Assembly (NCBI RefSeq): GCF_900312745.1
Contig: NZ_OMPD01000008.1
Coordinates: 1-64,000 of the forward strand
Direction of reading: 5' to 3'
DNA length: 64,000 nt
Source: Aquimarina sp. AU58
GTDB taxonomy: Bacteria; Bacteroidota; Bacteroidia; Flavobacteriales; Flavobacteriaceae
Shown here: positions 26,021-35,690 of the stretch, one piece after another
How positions within the stretch are numbered: position 1 is the stretch's first letter
Layout: the number at the start of each line of letters is the position of its first letter
Notes under the pieces: generated by a model
What the model saw: only the letters and a program-made list of their open reading frames with translations
The model's database searches: none
Told to the model about the DNA's origin: nothing
Made by a program: the position numbers and the translations under genes

Positions 26021-26248
26021 TTATTCGTCGTAACGTTCTATTTCACGATCATAAAAATCGTTAGCAGTTTTAAAAAGATTTTCTGTTTCCTCTAACAATT
26101 CTTTTTCATCATTTTTATCAAACTCTTCAAGCCATTCTATTTCATCATTTTCCAGATTGATAATACATCTCGGAAACTCGGTATGAATTACAAAAATAGC
26201 ATCTGGATAATCAGTATTATCGCCTAGTAAGAATTTGGGGAAGTCCAT
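26021..26248 (-). CDS. small acidic conserved protein
   Basis: 75 residues, soluble, very acidic in the second half (LEEFDKNDEKELLEETENL). It starts with MDFPKFLLGDN. It lies 22 bases before the PAP2 gene in transcription order, so the two are probably co-transcribed. I recognise it only as a conserved hypothetical of flavobacteria; no function is known. Confidence 0.6.
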   Translation of the reverse strand: MDFPKFLLGDNTDYPDAIFVIHTEFPRCIINLENDEIEWLEEFDKNDEKELLEETENLFKTANDFYDREIERYDE

Positions 26249-26322
26249 AATGAATACTTAAAATTACAAAGTTTCAAAGGTACTATCTTTTTTAAGGAAA
26301 TCAGAAAATTATTAGGGAACTA

Positions 26323-27408
26323 CTATTCAATTTTAATTTCTACTCTGTTGTTTGATTCTGGATCCAAATTAGAATCTGCAGTAACAACGGGCATAGTATC
26401 TCCAGCCCCTACTATTTCGATTAAAGATTCGTCTATACCTTGCTCAACAAAATATTTTTTCACATTACTTGCTCTCATTGCAGACATGATTTCGTTTTCA
26501 AAAGATGAACCGGCATCATCTGCATGGCCAATAATTTTAACTTTGTTTACTTTAAATATAGTTACATATTGAATATAAGAATCCAATGCCTCTTTAATTT
26601 CTTTGTATGCTTCACTTTCGCCTACCAGGAACTCTACAGGTGAAAAATCAAGAGCCATATCACACACCTGGCTAGATGTTAGGTTTTTGGTATTTTTCAT
26701 TTCCATTAGTAAGACATCATCTACAAAATAGTAGGCTGTGTCAAACCCTCCTCCTTTTACAGATTTTCCTTTTGGGCTATCTGAGAAATATCCTAAAGAA
26801 ATATATTTTTCTGTTCCTTTTGCTCTATATACTCCACAAACTTTAGTCCATCCCTTGGTATTACATACCATTTTGGAAGATTCTATATTTAAAGGAAATC
26901 TAGAGGTAGTCGTTATTTTTGGCCTTCTGGCAGTAAAATATGATCCAATAGATGAAGTACAGGAATTCGAGATACCTTCTCCTAAAGAGACATACATATG
27001 AAAATAGTAATATTTTCCCTTGGATAATGGTTGTTTTAATTTGGCTGTTACTCCTTCTTTATAAGGGCCACCAGCAATATACATTCCTACTTTACCTTCT
27101 CCTGTTCTAGGCTCCTGTGTTCCAAACTGCTTTAAAAAATTTGGCGATTTATGAATAAATCTAATATCAGCCAATCTAGGGTGATAAGCATCCGGAGAGT
27201 TAATTGTAGCTTTCCAATCCTTAACAATTCCAAAGTTTTGCATCTCCATATCTAGTCGTGAAATAGCTGAATTTGTAGCTTCGAAACTAGGGTTGGGAAT
27301 AAGGTTTTGATTTTTACTATGAACAAAGTTTTGACTTATACTACTCTGTGTAACCAATATGGTAAGCGTTACAAGCAGTAGACAAAATCTAGAATTTGGG
27401 ACTCTCAT
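26323..27408 (-). CDS. OmpA-family outer-membrane protein
   Basis: 361 residues with a signal peptide (cleavage near residue 25). The N-terminal region contains NLIPNPSFEA and a beta-sandwich of the carbohydrate-binding/jelly-roll type seen in such Bacteroidota proteins. The C-terminal OmpA domain (about 245-361) has VKIIGHADDAGS, RASNVKKYFVEQGI and NNRVEIKIE, the peptidoglycan-binding motifs. It likely links the outer membrane to peptidoglycan. Confidence 0.85.
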   Translation of the reverse strand: MRVPNSRFCLLLVTLTILVTQSSISQNFVHSKNQNLIPNPSFEATNSAISRLDMEMQNFGIVKDWKATINSPDAYHPRLADIRFIHKSPNFLKQFGTQEPRTGEGKVGMYIAGGPYKEGVTAKLKQPLSKGKYYYFHMYVSLGEGISNSCTSSIGSYFTARRPKITTTSRFPLNIESSKMVCNTKGWTKVCGVYRAKGTEKYISLGYFSDSPKGKSVKGGGFDTAYYFVDDVLLMEMKNTKNLTSSQVCDMALDFSPVEFLVGESEAYKEIKEALDSYIQYVTIFKVNKVKIIGHADDAGSSFENEIMSAMRASNVKKYFVEQGIDESLIEIVGAGDTMPVVTADSNLDPESNNRVEIKIE

Positions 27409-27558
27409 ATTTTGTATTCTCTTTTTTTGGAAAGATAGTTAATTATTCGTTAATACCAAATAAACGTAATAAGTATGAAAATGGTATTTGGTCTTTATTT
27501 TTATTTAAAAAATCACTTCTAAACCCTTGATTTAACAGGCAAAAAAGAGATTATAATT

Positions 27559-28929
27559 TTAATTCTTATGAATTAAACCTTTGGTCAAAGCATTAAATCT
27601 AAGATATAGAAGTAATGCAGAAACAGAAAGGCCTGCCAGCAATCCAATCCAAATTCCTGAACTTTTATATTCGGTATATAATCCTAAATAATAGCTAATA
27701 GGAAATCCTACTACCCAATAGGCAATAAACGTAATTAAAGTAGGAATTTTAACATCTTGCAGACCTCTTAAGGCTCCTAATACAGTAACTTGTATCCCAT
27801 CTGAAATTTGAAATAATGCAGCGATAACTAATAGCTTTGCTGCAATGGTAATCACCTCGGTATTATCTGCTATATTTTCTGTATCTTCTATATCAAGATA
27901 TATTCGGGGTAGTAAATCGTTAAACAGAATAAATAATAAAGCAAACACAACTGCTAATAAAAAGGTGAGCAGAAATATTGAAATTGCTATTCTTCTTAGT
28001 TCTACAAAACGCTGAAGTCCTTTTTGATTACCTACACGTACCATTGCAGCCACACTTAATCCCATAGCTATCATAAACGTCATAGAAGATAGGTTTAATG
28101 CAATTTGATTAGCTGCCTGAGAGTTTTTACCTAAAATACCTGATAACCATATCGCAGCAGTAAAAATTGCCACTTCAAAAAACATTTGTAATGCAGAAGG
28201 AAATCCTAAGGCTATTATTCTATTTATCATTTTTCTCTCTAGTGAGAAAAACTTGATATGAGTAACATATGAGGTAGATTTTTCTTTATTTTTTAGAAAA
28301 ACCCATAAAAAGATAACCATTACAAACCTCGAAGCTAATGTTCCGACGGCTGCTCCTACTATTCCCATTTGCGGAAAACCAAATTTCCCGAAAATCAATA
28401 CATAATTCAAAGCGATATTTACCAAATTAGCAACCAAAGTTGCATACATAGGATACTTGGTCATAGACAATCCATCTGAAAATTGCTTTAATGCCTGAAA
28501 ACTCACTAACGGAATCAAAGAAAAAGCGACCAGATCCAGATATGGTATTGCCAATTCAACCACCTCTGGAGGTTGTTTCATTAAATACATCAATGGTTTT
28601 GCTACGAGTATCAACAAAAATAATGCAATTCCTAATGTAGTACATAGAAATAACCCATGTTTAAATGCAGATTTACCACTAGCAAAATTATTTTCTCCAT
28701 CTGCCTCTGCCACCAATGGTGTTATTGCAGTAGAAAACCCTATCCCCAAAGACATTGCTATAAACATAAAACTATTACCCAGAGATACAGCTGCCAACTC
28801 TGCCGTACCTAACTGTCCCACCATAATATTATCGACTAAGCCTACAAAAGTATGTCCCAACATACCCAACATTACTGGTGTAGCCAACTTTAGATTATAT
28901 CGAAATTCTTTGGTGTATTGTTGTAGCAT
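27559..28929 (-). CDS. MATE-family efflux transporter
   Basis: 456 residues from ATG 28929 (MLQQYTKEF); a TTG codon 21 bases upstream is in frame but unlikely. Twelve hydrophobic segments in two homologous halves can be traced. The NorM-like motifs PVMLGMLGHTFVGLVDNIMVG and the matching half in the second bundle are visible in part. It exports cationic drugs or metabolites with Na+ or H+; the coupling ion is not clear. Confidence 0.9.
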   Translation of the reverse strand: MLQQYTKEFRYNLKLATPVMLGMLGHTFVGLVDNIMVGQLGTAELAAVSLGNSFMFIAMSLGIGFSTAITPLVAEADGENNFASGKSAFKHGLFLCTTLGIALFLLILVAKPLMYLMKQPPEVVELAIPYLDLVAFSLIPLVSFQALKQFSDGLSMTKYPMYATLVANLVNIALNYVLIFGKFGFPQMGIVGAAVGTLASRFVMVIFLWVFLKNKEKSTSYVTHIKFFSLERKMINRIIALGFPSALQMFFEVAIFTAAIWLSGILGKNSQAANQIALNLSSMTFMIAMGLSVAAMVRVGNQKGLQRFVELRRIAISIFLLTFLLAVVFALLFILFNDLLPRIYLDIEDTENIADNTEVITIAAKLLVIAALFQISDGIQVTVLGALRGLQDVKIPTLITFIAYWVVGFPISYYLGLYTEYKSSGIWIGLLAGLSVSALLLYLRFNALTKGLIHKN

Positions 28930-29133
28930 TTTACAATTTTGAAGACGCAAAGGTATTAGAACCGAAATAAACTAAATGATTCTTATCGTATATTTAACGT
29001 TATTTATTTTTTTCTAATCGTTAAATATTCTGAAAATTACTAGTTCTAAAAAAGTTAATGTAAAATAAACTGGAGTTGGTGGTTTATCATAACCGCAAGT
29101 TATTTCATTATTGACAAGAACCCAACGAAAATA

Positions 29134-30522
29134 TTATTTCGTTCCATACTTATCAAAAAGATACATCAAACTGGTCATTGTAGCAGCACCTAATTCGAGT
29201 TCTCGTTTATTAACCGCATCAAAAGTATCATTCTTTGCATGATGATAATCAAAATAACGCTGTGAATCAGGTCGTAATCCTGCAAGTACAATTCCATCTT
29301 TTTTAAGTGGCCCAATATCGGCACCGCTTCCACCTTGAGTGAAAGAATGTATCAGATAGGGTTCGAAAAGAGGTTTCCAGCCTTGTACCTGGGCAAAATT
29401 AGCATCATTACAATCAAACGAGAAGCCTCTGGGGGTAAATCCTCCGGCGTCACTTTCTAAAGCAAAAACATGATTTTCGCCTTTATCTTTAGCTACTTTT
29501 GCATATTTTTTACCACCTCGTAATCCGTTCTCTTCGTTCATAAATAATACTACGCGAATAGATCGTTTAGGTTTATATCCTATTTTTTTAAATAGTCTCA
29601 ACACTTCCATAGACTGTACTATTCCTGCTCCATCATCATGAGAACCATCGCCCAGATCCCAAGAATCTAAATGCCCACCGACTACCATATATTCTTTAGG
29701 AAATTCACTTCCTGTAATTTCAGCAATCACATTATATGATTGCACATCTTTCCAGGTGCGGCAGTTCATATTAACATGAAATTTAATTTTAGGATTTAAT
29801 GTTAACATAGAGCTTAACAAATCTGCCCCATTAGTACTTATTGCTGCAGCAGGAATTTTATCTATATCTTTCAGGTCACCATAACTCATTGATCCTGTAT
29901 GAGGAAAATCATCAAGCCTAAGGTTCATAGAACGAACAAGTACTCCTACAGCGCCAAACTTAGCTGCTTCTGCTGCTCCAGAATATCGTTGATCTACACA
30001 CCCTCCGTAAGCTCTAAATGTTTCGATAAGATCTGCTTGCATAGGCCTGTTAAAAAACACTATTTTCCCTTCAATCTGAGCAGTGCCTAGTTTTTTGAGT
30101 TCTTCTAATCCTTTAACTTCTACAATAGGCGCTTTAATACCTCCTATTGGTGTTGGTACAGAACCTCCTAATGCACAAATTGGCACATTGGTCGTTATGC
30201 CTGGTTCTGTTTCGATATAGGCAAATTCTGTTACACCACGAGTCCATTTTGGTACCATTACTGGTTGTAACCATACTTTATCCAAGCCTAGTTTTTTTAA
30301 CTCTCTTTCTCCCCATTCTACAGCTAGTTGAGCATTTACAGAACCCGAAAGTCTCCCCCCGATCTGATTAGAGAGGTAATCCAGCCATGCATAACTTTTA
30401 CCATCAAGTAGTGAGGTATCATATATCTTTTTTAATGTAGTAGAATCTTCTTTTGCTTCATTTTGTGCAAAGCTATTAAGTGATAAAATTGCAAAAATGA
30501 TGGGGATTATAGTTCTTACCAT
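29134..30522 (-). CDS. M28-family secreted metallopeptidase
   Basis: 462 residues with a signal peptide (ending LNSFAQ). Residues 100-240 form the inserted PA-like domain. The zinc-site order of M28 is visible: GGHLDSWD, GSHDDGAG, NEENGLRGG, ESDAGGF and the distal DYHHAKNDT. The sequence resembles plasma glutamate carboxypeptidase/carboxypeptidase Q. It probably trims peptides in the periplasm or outside the cell. It lies 19 bases after the PPK2 gene on the same strand. Confidence 0.88.
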   Translation of the reverse strand: MVRTIIPIIFAILSLNSFAQNEAKEDSTTLKKIYDTSLLDGKSYAWLDYLSNQIGGRLSGSVNAQLAVEWGERELKKLGLDKVWLQPVMVPKWTRGVTEFAYIETEPGITTNVPICALGGSVPTPIGGIKAPIVEVKGLEELKKLGTAQIEGKIVFFNRPMQADLIETFRAYGGCVDQRYSGAAEAAKFGAVGVLVRSMNLRLDDFPHTGSMSYGDLKDIDKIPAAAISTNGADLLSSMLTLNPKIKFHVNMNCRTWKDVQSYNVIAEITGSEFPKEYMVVGGHLDSWDLGDGSHDDGAGIVQSMEVLRLFKKIGYKPKRSIRVVLFMNEENGLRGGKKYAKVAKDKGENHVFALESDAGGFTPRGFSFDCNDANFAQVQGWKPLFEPYLIHSFTQGGSGADIGPLKKDGIVLAGLRPDSQRYFDYHHAKNDTFDAVNKRELELGAATMTSLMYLFDKYGTK

Positions 30523-30541
30523 AGTATTTTCTTAACCTTTT

Positions 30542-31420
30542 TTATTCGTTCTCTAATTCTTGTTTATACAAATCCAGATTGGCTTTTGTTTTGTTATCTA
30601 ATTCTGGTTCTTGTATATCATCATATTCTTTTAATGTTGTATATAAAGTTTTTGCTACAATATATCGTGCTACGGGTTTATTATCTGCCGGAATCACATA
30701 CCATGGAGCGTGTGGTAAAGAAGTTCTATTTATGGCATCCTGATAACAATCCTGATATTGATCCCAAAGTTTACGTTCTTTTAGATCTCCTGCAGAAAAC
30801 TTCCAGTTTTTTTCTTTCTTCTCTAGTCTGCGAAGTAACCTGTTCTTCTGTTCTTCTTTTGATAGATGCAAATAAAATTTATAAATCAAAGTACCATTTT
30901 CGGCAATATGTTTTTCAAAATTTCTAATTTGTTCAAAGCGTTGCTCCCAAAATGCATCATTAATATCTTCGACTGTATTGATATGAGGTATATTTTCTCC
31001 CATTATATATTCTGGATGTACTCGTGTTACCAAAACATTTTCGTAATGTGTTCTATTGAAGACTCCAAACTTTCCTCGTTGTGGCAAAGCGATATAGTGT
31101 CTCCATAAATAGTCATGACCTAGTTCTAACGCTGTAGGCACCTTAAAGCTGTGAACGATAATACCACGAGTATTGAAATCTTTAAATACTTCTCTAATCA
31201 AACTATCCTTACCTGCAGTATCCATACCCTGAAGACAAACCAGTACAGCATACTTGCCATGGGCGTATAAAGTATCCTGAAGCTTTCCTAATTTCTCACG
31301 TGTTTCTTCGAGTGCTGCCTCAATTTTTTTCTCGCTCTCATTAAGGTCAAAGGTGGTTGGGATTTTGGATAATTTTATGGTATTAGACACCATAAAATCT
31401 CTATGATTGATCTTCTTCAT
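30542..31420 (-). CDS. PPK2-family polyphosphate kinase
   Basis: 292 residues. Walker A GMDTAGKDS (about 66-74), the lid-like FGVFNRTHYENVLVTRVHPEY and the KFYLHLSKEEQKNRLLRRL helix are characteristic of the polyphosphate:nucleotide phosphotransferase PPK2. It transfers phosphate from polyphosphate to a nucleotide; the class (AMP, ADP or both) is not decided by eye. It may be co-transcribed with the M28 peptidase gene. Confidence 0.92.
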   Translation of the reverse strand: MKKINHRDFMVSNTIKLSKIPTTFDLNESEKKIEAALEETREKLGKLQDTLYAHGKYAVLVCLQGMDTAGKDSLIREVFKDFNTRGIIVHSFKVPTALELGHDYLWRHYIALPQRGKFGVFNRTHYENVLVTRVHPEYIMGENIPHINTVEDINDAFWEQRFEQIRNFEKHIAENGTLIYKFYLHLSKEEQKNRLLRRLEKKEKNWKFSAGDLKERKLWDQYQDCYQDAINRTSLPHAPWYVIPADNKPVARYIVAKTLYTTLKEYDDIQEPELDNKTKANLDLYKQELENE

Positions 31421-31837
31421 ACTATGATTTGTGTTATCACCCGAAAGATACTAAAGTTTTGGGTTTGTAGGAAAATAGTTTAGTCCTATCCTACATTAAT
31501 TTACTCTACCCATAGAGAATTGATAGAATCTAACGTTTTACCATGTGTTTCTCAATATTGATTCTACATTATCATTCATGAAAATCATATATAGTTAATT
31601 AACAACATTTAAAAAAAATATTCTCTTAACAATTTTTCACTTTATCTCAATAAAATTTGTTCTTTTTTTAAGATATACAGATGAATAAATTGTATAATAA
31701 TTTGTAAATTTAAAGATATCTTCAAGATATAATCTTAATTATAATTGAAGTTTATCCGTTTACAAAAATACCTCCTGTTTTTAAATTGCTCATTTATTAC
31801 TTTATTATTTTTCTTAAATTTATTAAGAGTAAGTTGA
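31421..31837. other. divergent intergenic region, 417 bases
   Basis: Very AT-rich, particularly after 31600. It separates housekeeping genes from the AT-rich methyltransferase pair. No RNA gene or hairpin with a clear T run was found. Confidence 0.4.
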
Positions 31838-32557
31838 ATGAAAGAAAATAATTTAAATACCATTTGGAATCATTACACAGAATCTTGGCATGGTAAAACC
31901 TATCTGCAACCAATAATTCCGATAATTTCTGATTATTTATTCACAAAGAAAAATTACAATTCTCTATTAGATTTTGGATGTGGTTATGGCAAACAATCTT
32001 TTATATTTAACAAATATGGCTATAAAGTAACAGGGTTAGATAGTAGTTTAGAACGAATTACAAAAGCTAAACTCGAATTTCCTCATATCAATTTTCTTTG
32101 TTACAAATTCGAGGACAAACTTCCTTTTAAAGATAATTCCTTTGACATTATATATTCTCATAGTGTTCTTCAATATGTTGATCATCCATTATTTCTTAAA
32201 GAATGTAATAGAATATTGAAAAAAGATGGCAGTATTATATTAATTGAAAACTTAAAAAATAATCCAATAACAAGGGTTGGTAGGGTATTTTTAAAATTAA
32301 CAAATTTCAAGTTTCAATCTTATCCTTGGAATCATTTCACAATAAAAGAATTTACTAATACCAAAAAACAATTTGACAACTCAAGTTTTAATGTATTTTA
32401 TTTATTATCACCATTAGCTTACATCAAGCCATTCAAAAAAAAATTCTCTTTTTTTTCTAAAATCGATGATCATCTATTAAAAGTTAAGTGTTTAAGAAAT
32501 TTTGCTTGGCTAAGCCTTTTTATTGGACAAAAAAAAACTTGTGATGATAGCAAATAA
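31838..32557 (+). CDS. class I SAM-dependent methyltransferase
   Basis: 239 residues. The SAM-binding motif I is LLDFGCGYGKQS (about 43-54), followed by VTGLDSS, and the NSFDIIYSHSVLQYV stretch and ILKKDGSIILIE strand of the methyltransferase 11/25 fold. The substrate is unknown. Codon use and base composition are markedly more AT-rich than the flanking genes, suggesting recent acquisition. Its end overlaps the following gene by 14 bases. Confidence 0.8.
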   Translation: MKENNLNTIWNHYTESWHGKTYLQPIIPIISDYLFTKKNYNSLLDFGCGYGKQSFIFNKYGYKVTGLDSSLERITKAKLEFPHINFLCYKFEDKLPFKDNSFDIIYSHSVLQYVDHPLFLKECNRILKKDGSIILIENLKNNPITRVGRVFLKLTNFKFQSYPWNHFTIKEFTNTKKQFDNSSFNVFYLLSPLAYIKPFKKKFSFFSKIDDHLLKVKCLRNFAWLSLFIGQKKTCDDSK

Positions 32558-33788
32558 ATATTGGGCAAAAAAAAATAAGATAGTATACATTTTTCATTTT
32601 TTAATCGATATTTATCGATCAAATAAAATAGTTGAACTTATTTCTTTTGTAATTTGGGAATTTAAATATTGTTTATCATTATATGATAAAAATGAAATCA
32701 TACAGTTTTTAGAAAAAAAACCTTTACTCTACCTTAAAGATATTAATAGTGTTTATATAAATTTATTAAATACAAAGTTATATACCTGTACAAATAATTG
32801 GCACATTGTTTTTAAATGTAAATCAAATATTCTTTGGGGATGTTTATATGAAGACAAAGCCACTTTATATAGACTTTCATCAAAAAATGAACTTATAAAA
32901 TGTTTTACTTTTAGTAATAATCTTGAAGGTTTATTTATTGATAGTTCTGATAATATTTTTGTTTGCGTACAAGGAATATTGTACAAATCCATAAATAAAG
33001 GAATTACTTTTACTAGAGTTCTTAAATTATCAACATCTAAAAGCTATTTTCGTCAGGATGCTATTACTGAAAATCCAAATGGTGAGCTATTCTTAGGAGA
33101 ATATGCTAATATTATGGTAAAAAACAAATGGAAATTTGTTGGTTATATTTACCACTCTTCTGATCATGGTAATAGTTGGTATAAAATAGATTTTTTAAAG
33201 AAAGCTGGGATAAATAAGCATGTACATATATTAAAATGGGTCAATCTATATAAAGGTTTGGTATTAACTGAAGGAGATAATAAAAAAGGAATTTGGATAA
33301 ATAATTCCAAAACTCAATTTAACCATATTTCTAAATTATCTAATTCTGGTTGGAAGAAAGTACATAAATTTCATATTCAAAAAGGTGGATATACAGGAAT
33401 TACAGAGGTAGGAAATTCTATTTTATTCGGAACAGATTATAATGGTGGTACAAATTATTTGATAAGTACAGAAGACATGAAAAAGTTTAATGCTAAAGTT
33501 ATACCAAACCCATATAGAAGAGGAACATTTCAACGTATTATTGTTAGAAAGCATACAAATTCAAACCCTGAAATATGGGCAAATATTAGGTTTAAGAGTA
33601 GCGATAAGATAAAAAGTTTAATCATGTTATCCGTTGATTTTGGAAAAACCTGGAGGAAAATAATAGAATATAGCGGTAAACGATTTAAAATTGATATAAT
33701 TAGTGACTCTGTTCGCATCAGTAAAGAGCACTATGTTAGAATAATTGACACTACCAGTAATCAATCTACAACATTGGTAATTACATAG
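32544..33788 (+). CDS. unknown protein with Asp-box/BNR-like repeats
   Basis: 414 residues from ATG 32544 (MIANKYWAKK); a TTG at 32523 lies inside the methyltransferase gene. No signal peptide is visible. Several S-x-D-x-G-x-(S/T)-W-like boxes are seen: INKGITFTR, SDHGNSWYK and VDFGKTWRK. They are typical of sialidase-like beta-propellers and BNR proteins. The sialidase catalytic residues could not be placed, so an enzyme activity is not claimed. It is translationally coupled to the methyltransferase and shares its strong AT bias. A link to surface glycan or cell-surface modification is inference. Confidence 0.55.
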   Translation: MIANKYWAKKNKIVYIFHFLIDIYRSNKIVELISFVIWEFKYCLSLYDKNEIIQFLEKKPLLYLKDINSVYINLLNTKLYTCTNNWHIVFKCKSNILWGCLYEDKATLYRLSSKNELIKCFTFSNNLEGLFIDSSDNIFVCVQGILYKSINKGITFTRVLKLSTSKSYFRQDAITENPNGELFLGEYANIMVKNKWKFVGYIYHSSDHGNSWYKIDFLKKAGINKHVHILKWVNLYKGLVLTEGDNKKGIWINNSKTQFNHISKLSNSGWKKVHKFHIQKGGYTGITEVGNSILFGTDYNGGTNYLISTEDMKKFNAKVIPNPYRRGTFQRIIVRKHTNSNPEIWANIRFKSSDKIKSLIMLSVDFGKTWRKIIEYSGKRFKIDIISDSVRISKEHYVRIIDTTSNQSTTLVIT

Positions 33789-33888
33789 GGGTTTTAAAAA
33801 ATAACCTGATTTGATATTACATTTTAATAGCCTTAACTGGATCTAATAAAACTCTTATGTGGCAGTATTTTTTTTACAAAATATAAAT

Positions 33889-34422
33889 CTACCTAGCATA
33901 AAAATCATAGCTAAATCCAACCATAAACGTATCATATCTACGTCCTAAACTCTTAACATTAAGTTCTGCAAAAATATGTACAGGTATAGAAATCTGATGT
34001 AATGCCCTTATTTTAATTTGTGCTCCATGATTAAAACTTCCTGTTCTAAACCCCAGAAAAGCATCCTTTTCAATTGCTTCAAATTCGCTTGAATCATTAC
34101 CTACATATCCTATTCCGGCTGTTATTGTAGTAGGGTACCAATTAAATAAAATTAAATTTACTCCAATTCCCAGTTCATTGTATCCTTCATATTCTTGATC
34201 AGCGCCTATAGTAAATGAACGATTGTATTCTCCTAAAAAGGTAGTGTAACAATTAAAAGCATATTCTATTCTGACTCCTAATGCTAATTCATTTTCGAGC
34301 CCAAAGCTTTTTGCCGCTGCAAACCCATAATTAGTTGCTCCCGGATCATATTGAGCAGAAGACATATAAGGTATACATAACAACGAAGTCAACACTAAAA
34401 TTCTTCTCATTATTTTGGGCAT
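33889..34422 (-). CDS. small secreted beta-barrel-like protein
   Basis: 177 residues with a signal peptide (from MPKIM or from MRRIL at residue 5; cleavage after SSAQ). The mature part has alternating hydrophobic and polar beta-strands and aromatic residues (for example LGIGVNLILFNWYP and VGFSYDFYAR at the end), consistent with a small outer-membrane barrel. No family is recognised. It precedes the sigma-54 activator on the same strand but the gap is 104 bases. Confidence 0.55.
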   Translation of the reverse strand: MPKIMRRILVLTSLLCIPYMSSAQYDPGATNYGFAAAKSFGLENELALGVRIEYAFNCYTTFLGEYNRSFTIGADQEYEGYNELGIGVNLILFNWYPTTITAGIGYVGNDSSEFEAIEKDAFLGFRTGSFNHGAQIKIRALHQISIPVHIFAELNVKSLGRRYDTFMVGFSYDFYAR

Positions 34423-34526
34423 ATACTAGAATTGGTCGTAATATAAGGTGCATTAATTACAACAATTGTTTTCATCAAAAAATATAATCGATTGCTATAA
34501 CTATACAAAAGGATAAAGATTAATAA

Positions 34527-35690
34527 TTACTTAGTAGCAAATAGTTTTACATCTTCTTCACTTACTTCGTTACCTCCAAGAATAATTAAACGTTCGACCA
34601 CATTGCGTAGTTCTCTAATATTACCTGTCCAATCATATTGCTGTAATTGTTTTATGGCTTTGGCAGAAAACGTTTTAATAGGTGATCCTTGTTCTCCCGA
34701 TATTTTTTTAGCAAAATACTCTATCAATAAAGGAATATCATCTCTTCTATCATTTAATGCCGGAACTTTTACCAAAATCACTGCCAATCTGTGATAGAGA
34801 TCCTCTCTAAATTTATTTTCTGCTATTTCTTTCTTTAAATCTTTATTTGTAGCAGCAACTACACGTACATCTACTTTGATATCTTTATCGCTACCTACTC
34901 TTTGTATTTTATTTTCCTGTAGTGCTCTAAGTACTTTTGCTTGTGCAGAAAGGCTCATATCTCCTATTTCATCAAGAAATATGGTTCCTCCATTAGCAGC
35001 TTCAAACTTACCGGCACGATCTTTATTTGCCGATGTAAAAGCTCCTTTTACATGTCCAAAAAGTTCACTTTCTATTAATTCCCCAGGTATTGCTGCACAG
35101 TTTACTTCTATCATTGGTCCTTTTGAGCGATCGCTTTTTTGATGAATCCAGTGCGCGACTAATTCCTTACCTGTACCATTAGGGCCGGTAATTAAAACTC
35201 TTGCATCTGTTGCAGCAACTTTTTCGATGATATTCTTGATATCAGAAATAGCTTTTGATTCTCCAATCATCTCATAATTTTTGGAGACTTTTTTCTTAAG
35301 CATTTTATTCTCTACGACCAGTTCCTTACGATCCAAAGCATTACGTACTGTATTGAGTAAACGGTTAAGATCTGGCGGTTTAGAAATATAATCAAAAGCA
35401 CCTAACCTCATTGTATTTACAGCAGTATCCAGATCTCCATGACCAGAAATCATGACAATAGGAATTTCGGGTTTTATCTTTTTTATAGCCTCTAGTACTT
35501 CTACCCCATCCATTTTTGGCATTTTGATATCACAAAGTACAAGATCATAATCTTCTGCTTTGATTTTTTCTATACCAGAAAGTCCGTCTTCGGCTTCAAA
35601 GACTTCGTATTTATTATTTTCTTCAGATAAAATTTTCACAAGAACCCTACGGATTGCTGCTTCGTCCTCGATTACTAATATTTTTGCCAT
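34527..35690 (-). CDS. NtrC-type sigma-54 activator without DNA-binding domain
   Basis: 387 residues: receiver domain 1-115 with phospho-acceptor D54 (CDIKMPKMDG), a linker, then an AAA+ domain from about 140. Walker A is GPNGTGKE (169-176) and Walker B FLDEIGDM. The sigma-54 contact loop reads GAFTSA (216-221) instead of GAFTGA. The protein ends about 15 residues after the AAA+ lid, so the usual C-terminal Fis-type helix-turn-helix is missing. The stop codon has no continuing frame. It would open sigma-54 promoters without binding a specific enhancer, or through a partner. It overlaps the DUF6268 gene by one base. Confidence 0.88.
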   Translation of the reverse strand: MAKILVIEDEAAIRRVLVKILSEENNKYEVFEAEDGLSGIEKIKAEDYDLVLCDIKMPKMDGVEVLEAIKKIKPEIPIVMISGHGDLDTAVNTMRLGAFDYISKPPDLNRLLNTVRNALDRKELVVENKMLKKKVSKNYEMIGESKAISDIKNIIEKVAATDARVLITGPNGTGKELVAHWIHQKSDRSKGPMIEVNCAAIPGELIESELFGHVKGAFTSANKDRAGKFEAANGGTIFLDEIGDMSLSAQAKVLRALQENKIQRVGSDKDIKVDVRVVAATNKDLKKEIAENKFREDLYHRLAVILVKVPALNDRRDDIPLLIEYFAKKISGEQGSPIKTFSAKAIKQLQQYDWTGNIRELRNVVERLIILGGNEVSEEDVKLFATK

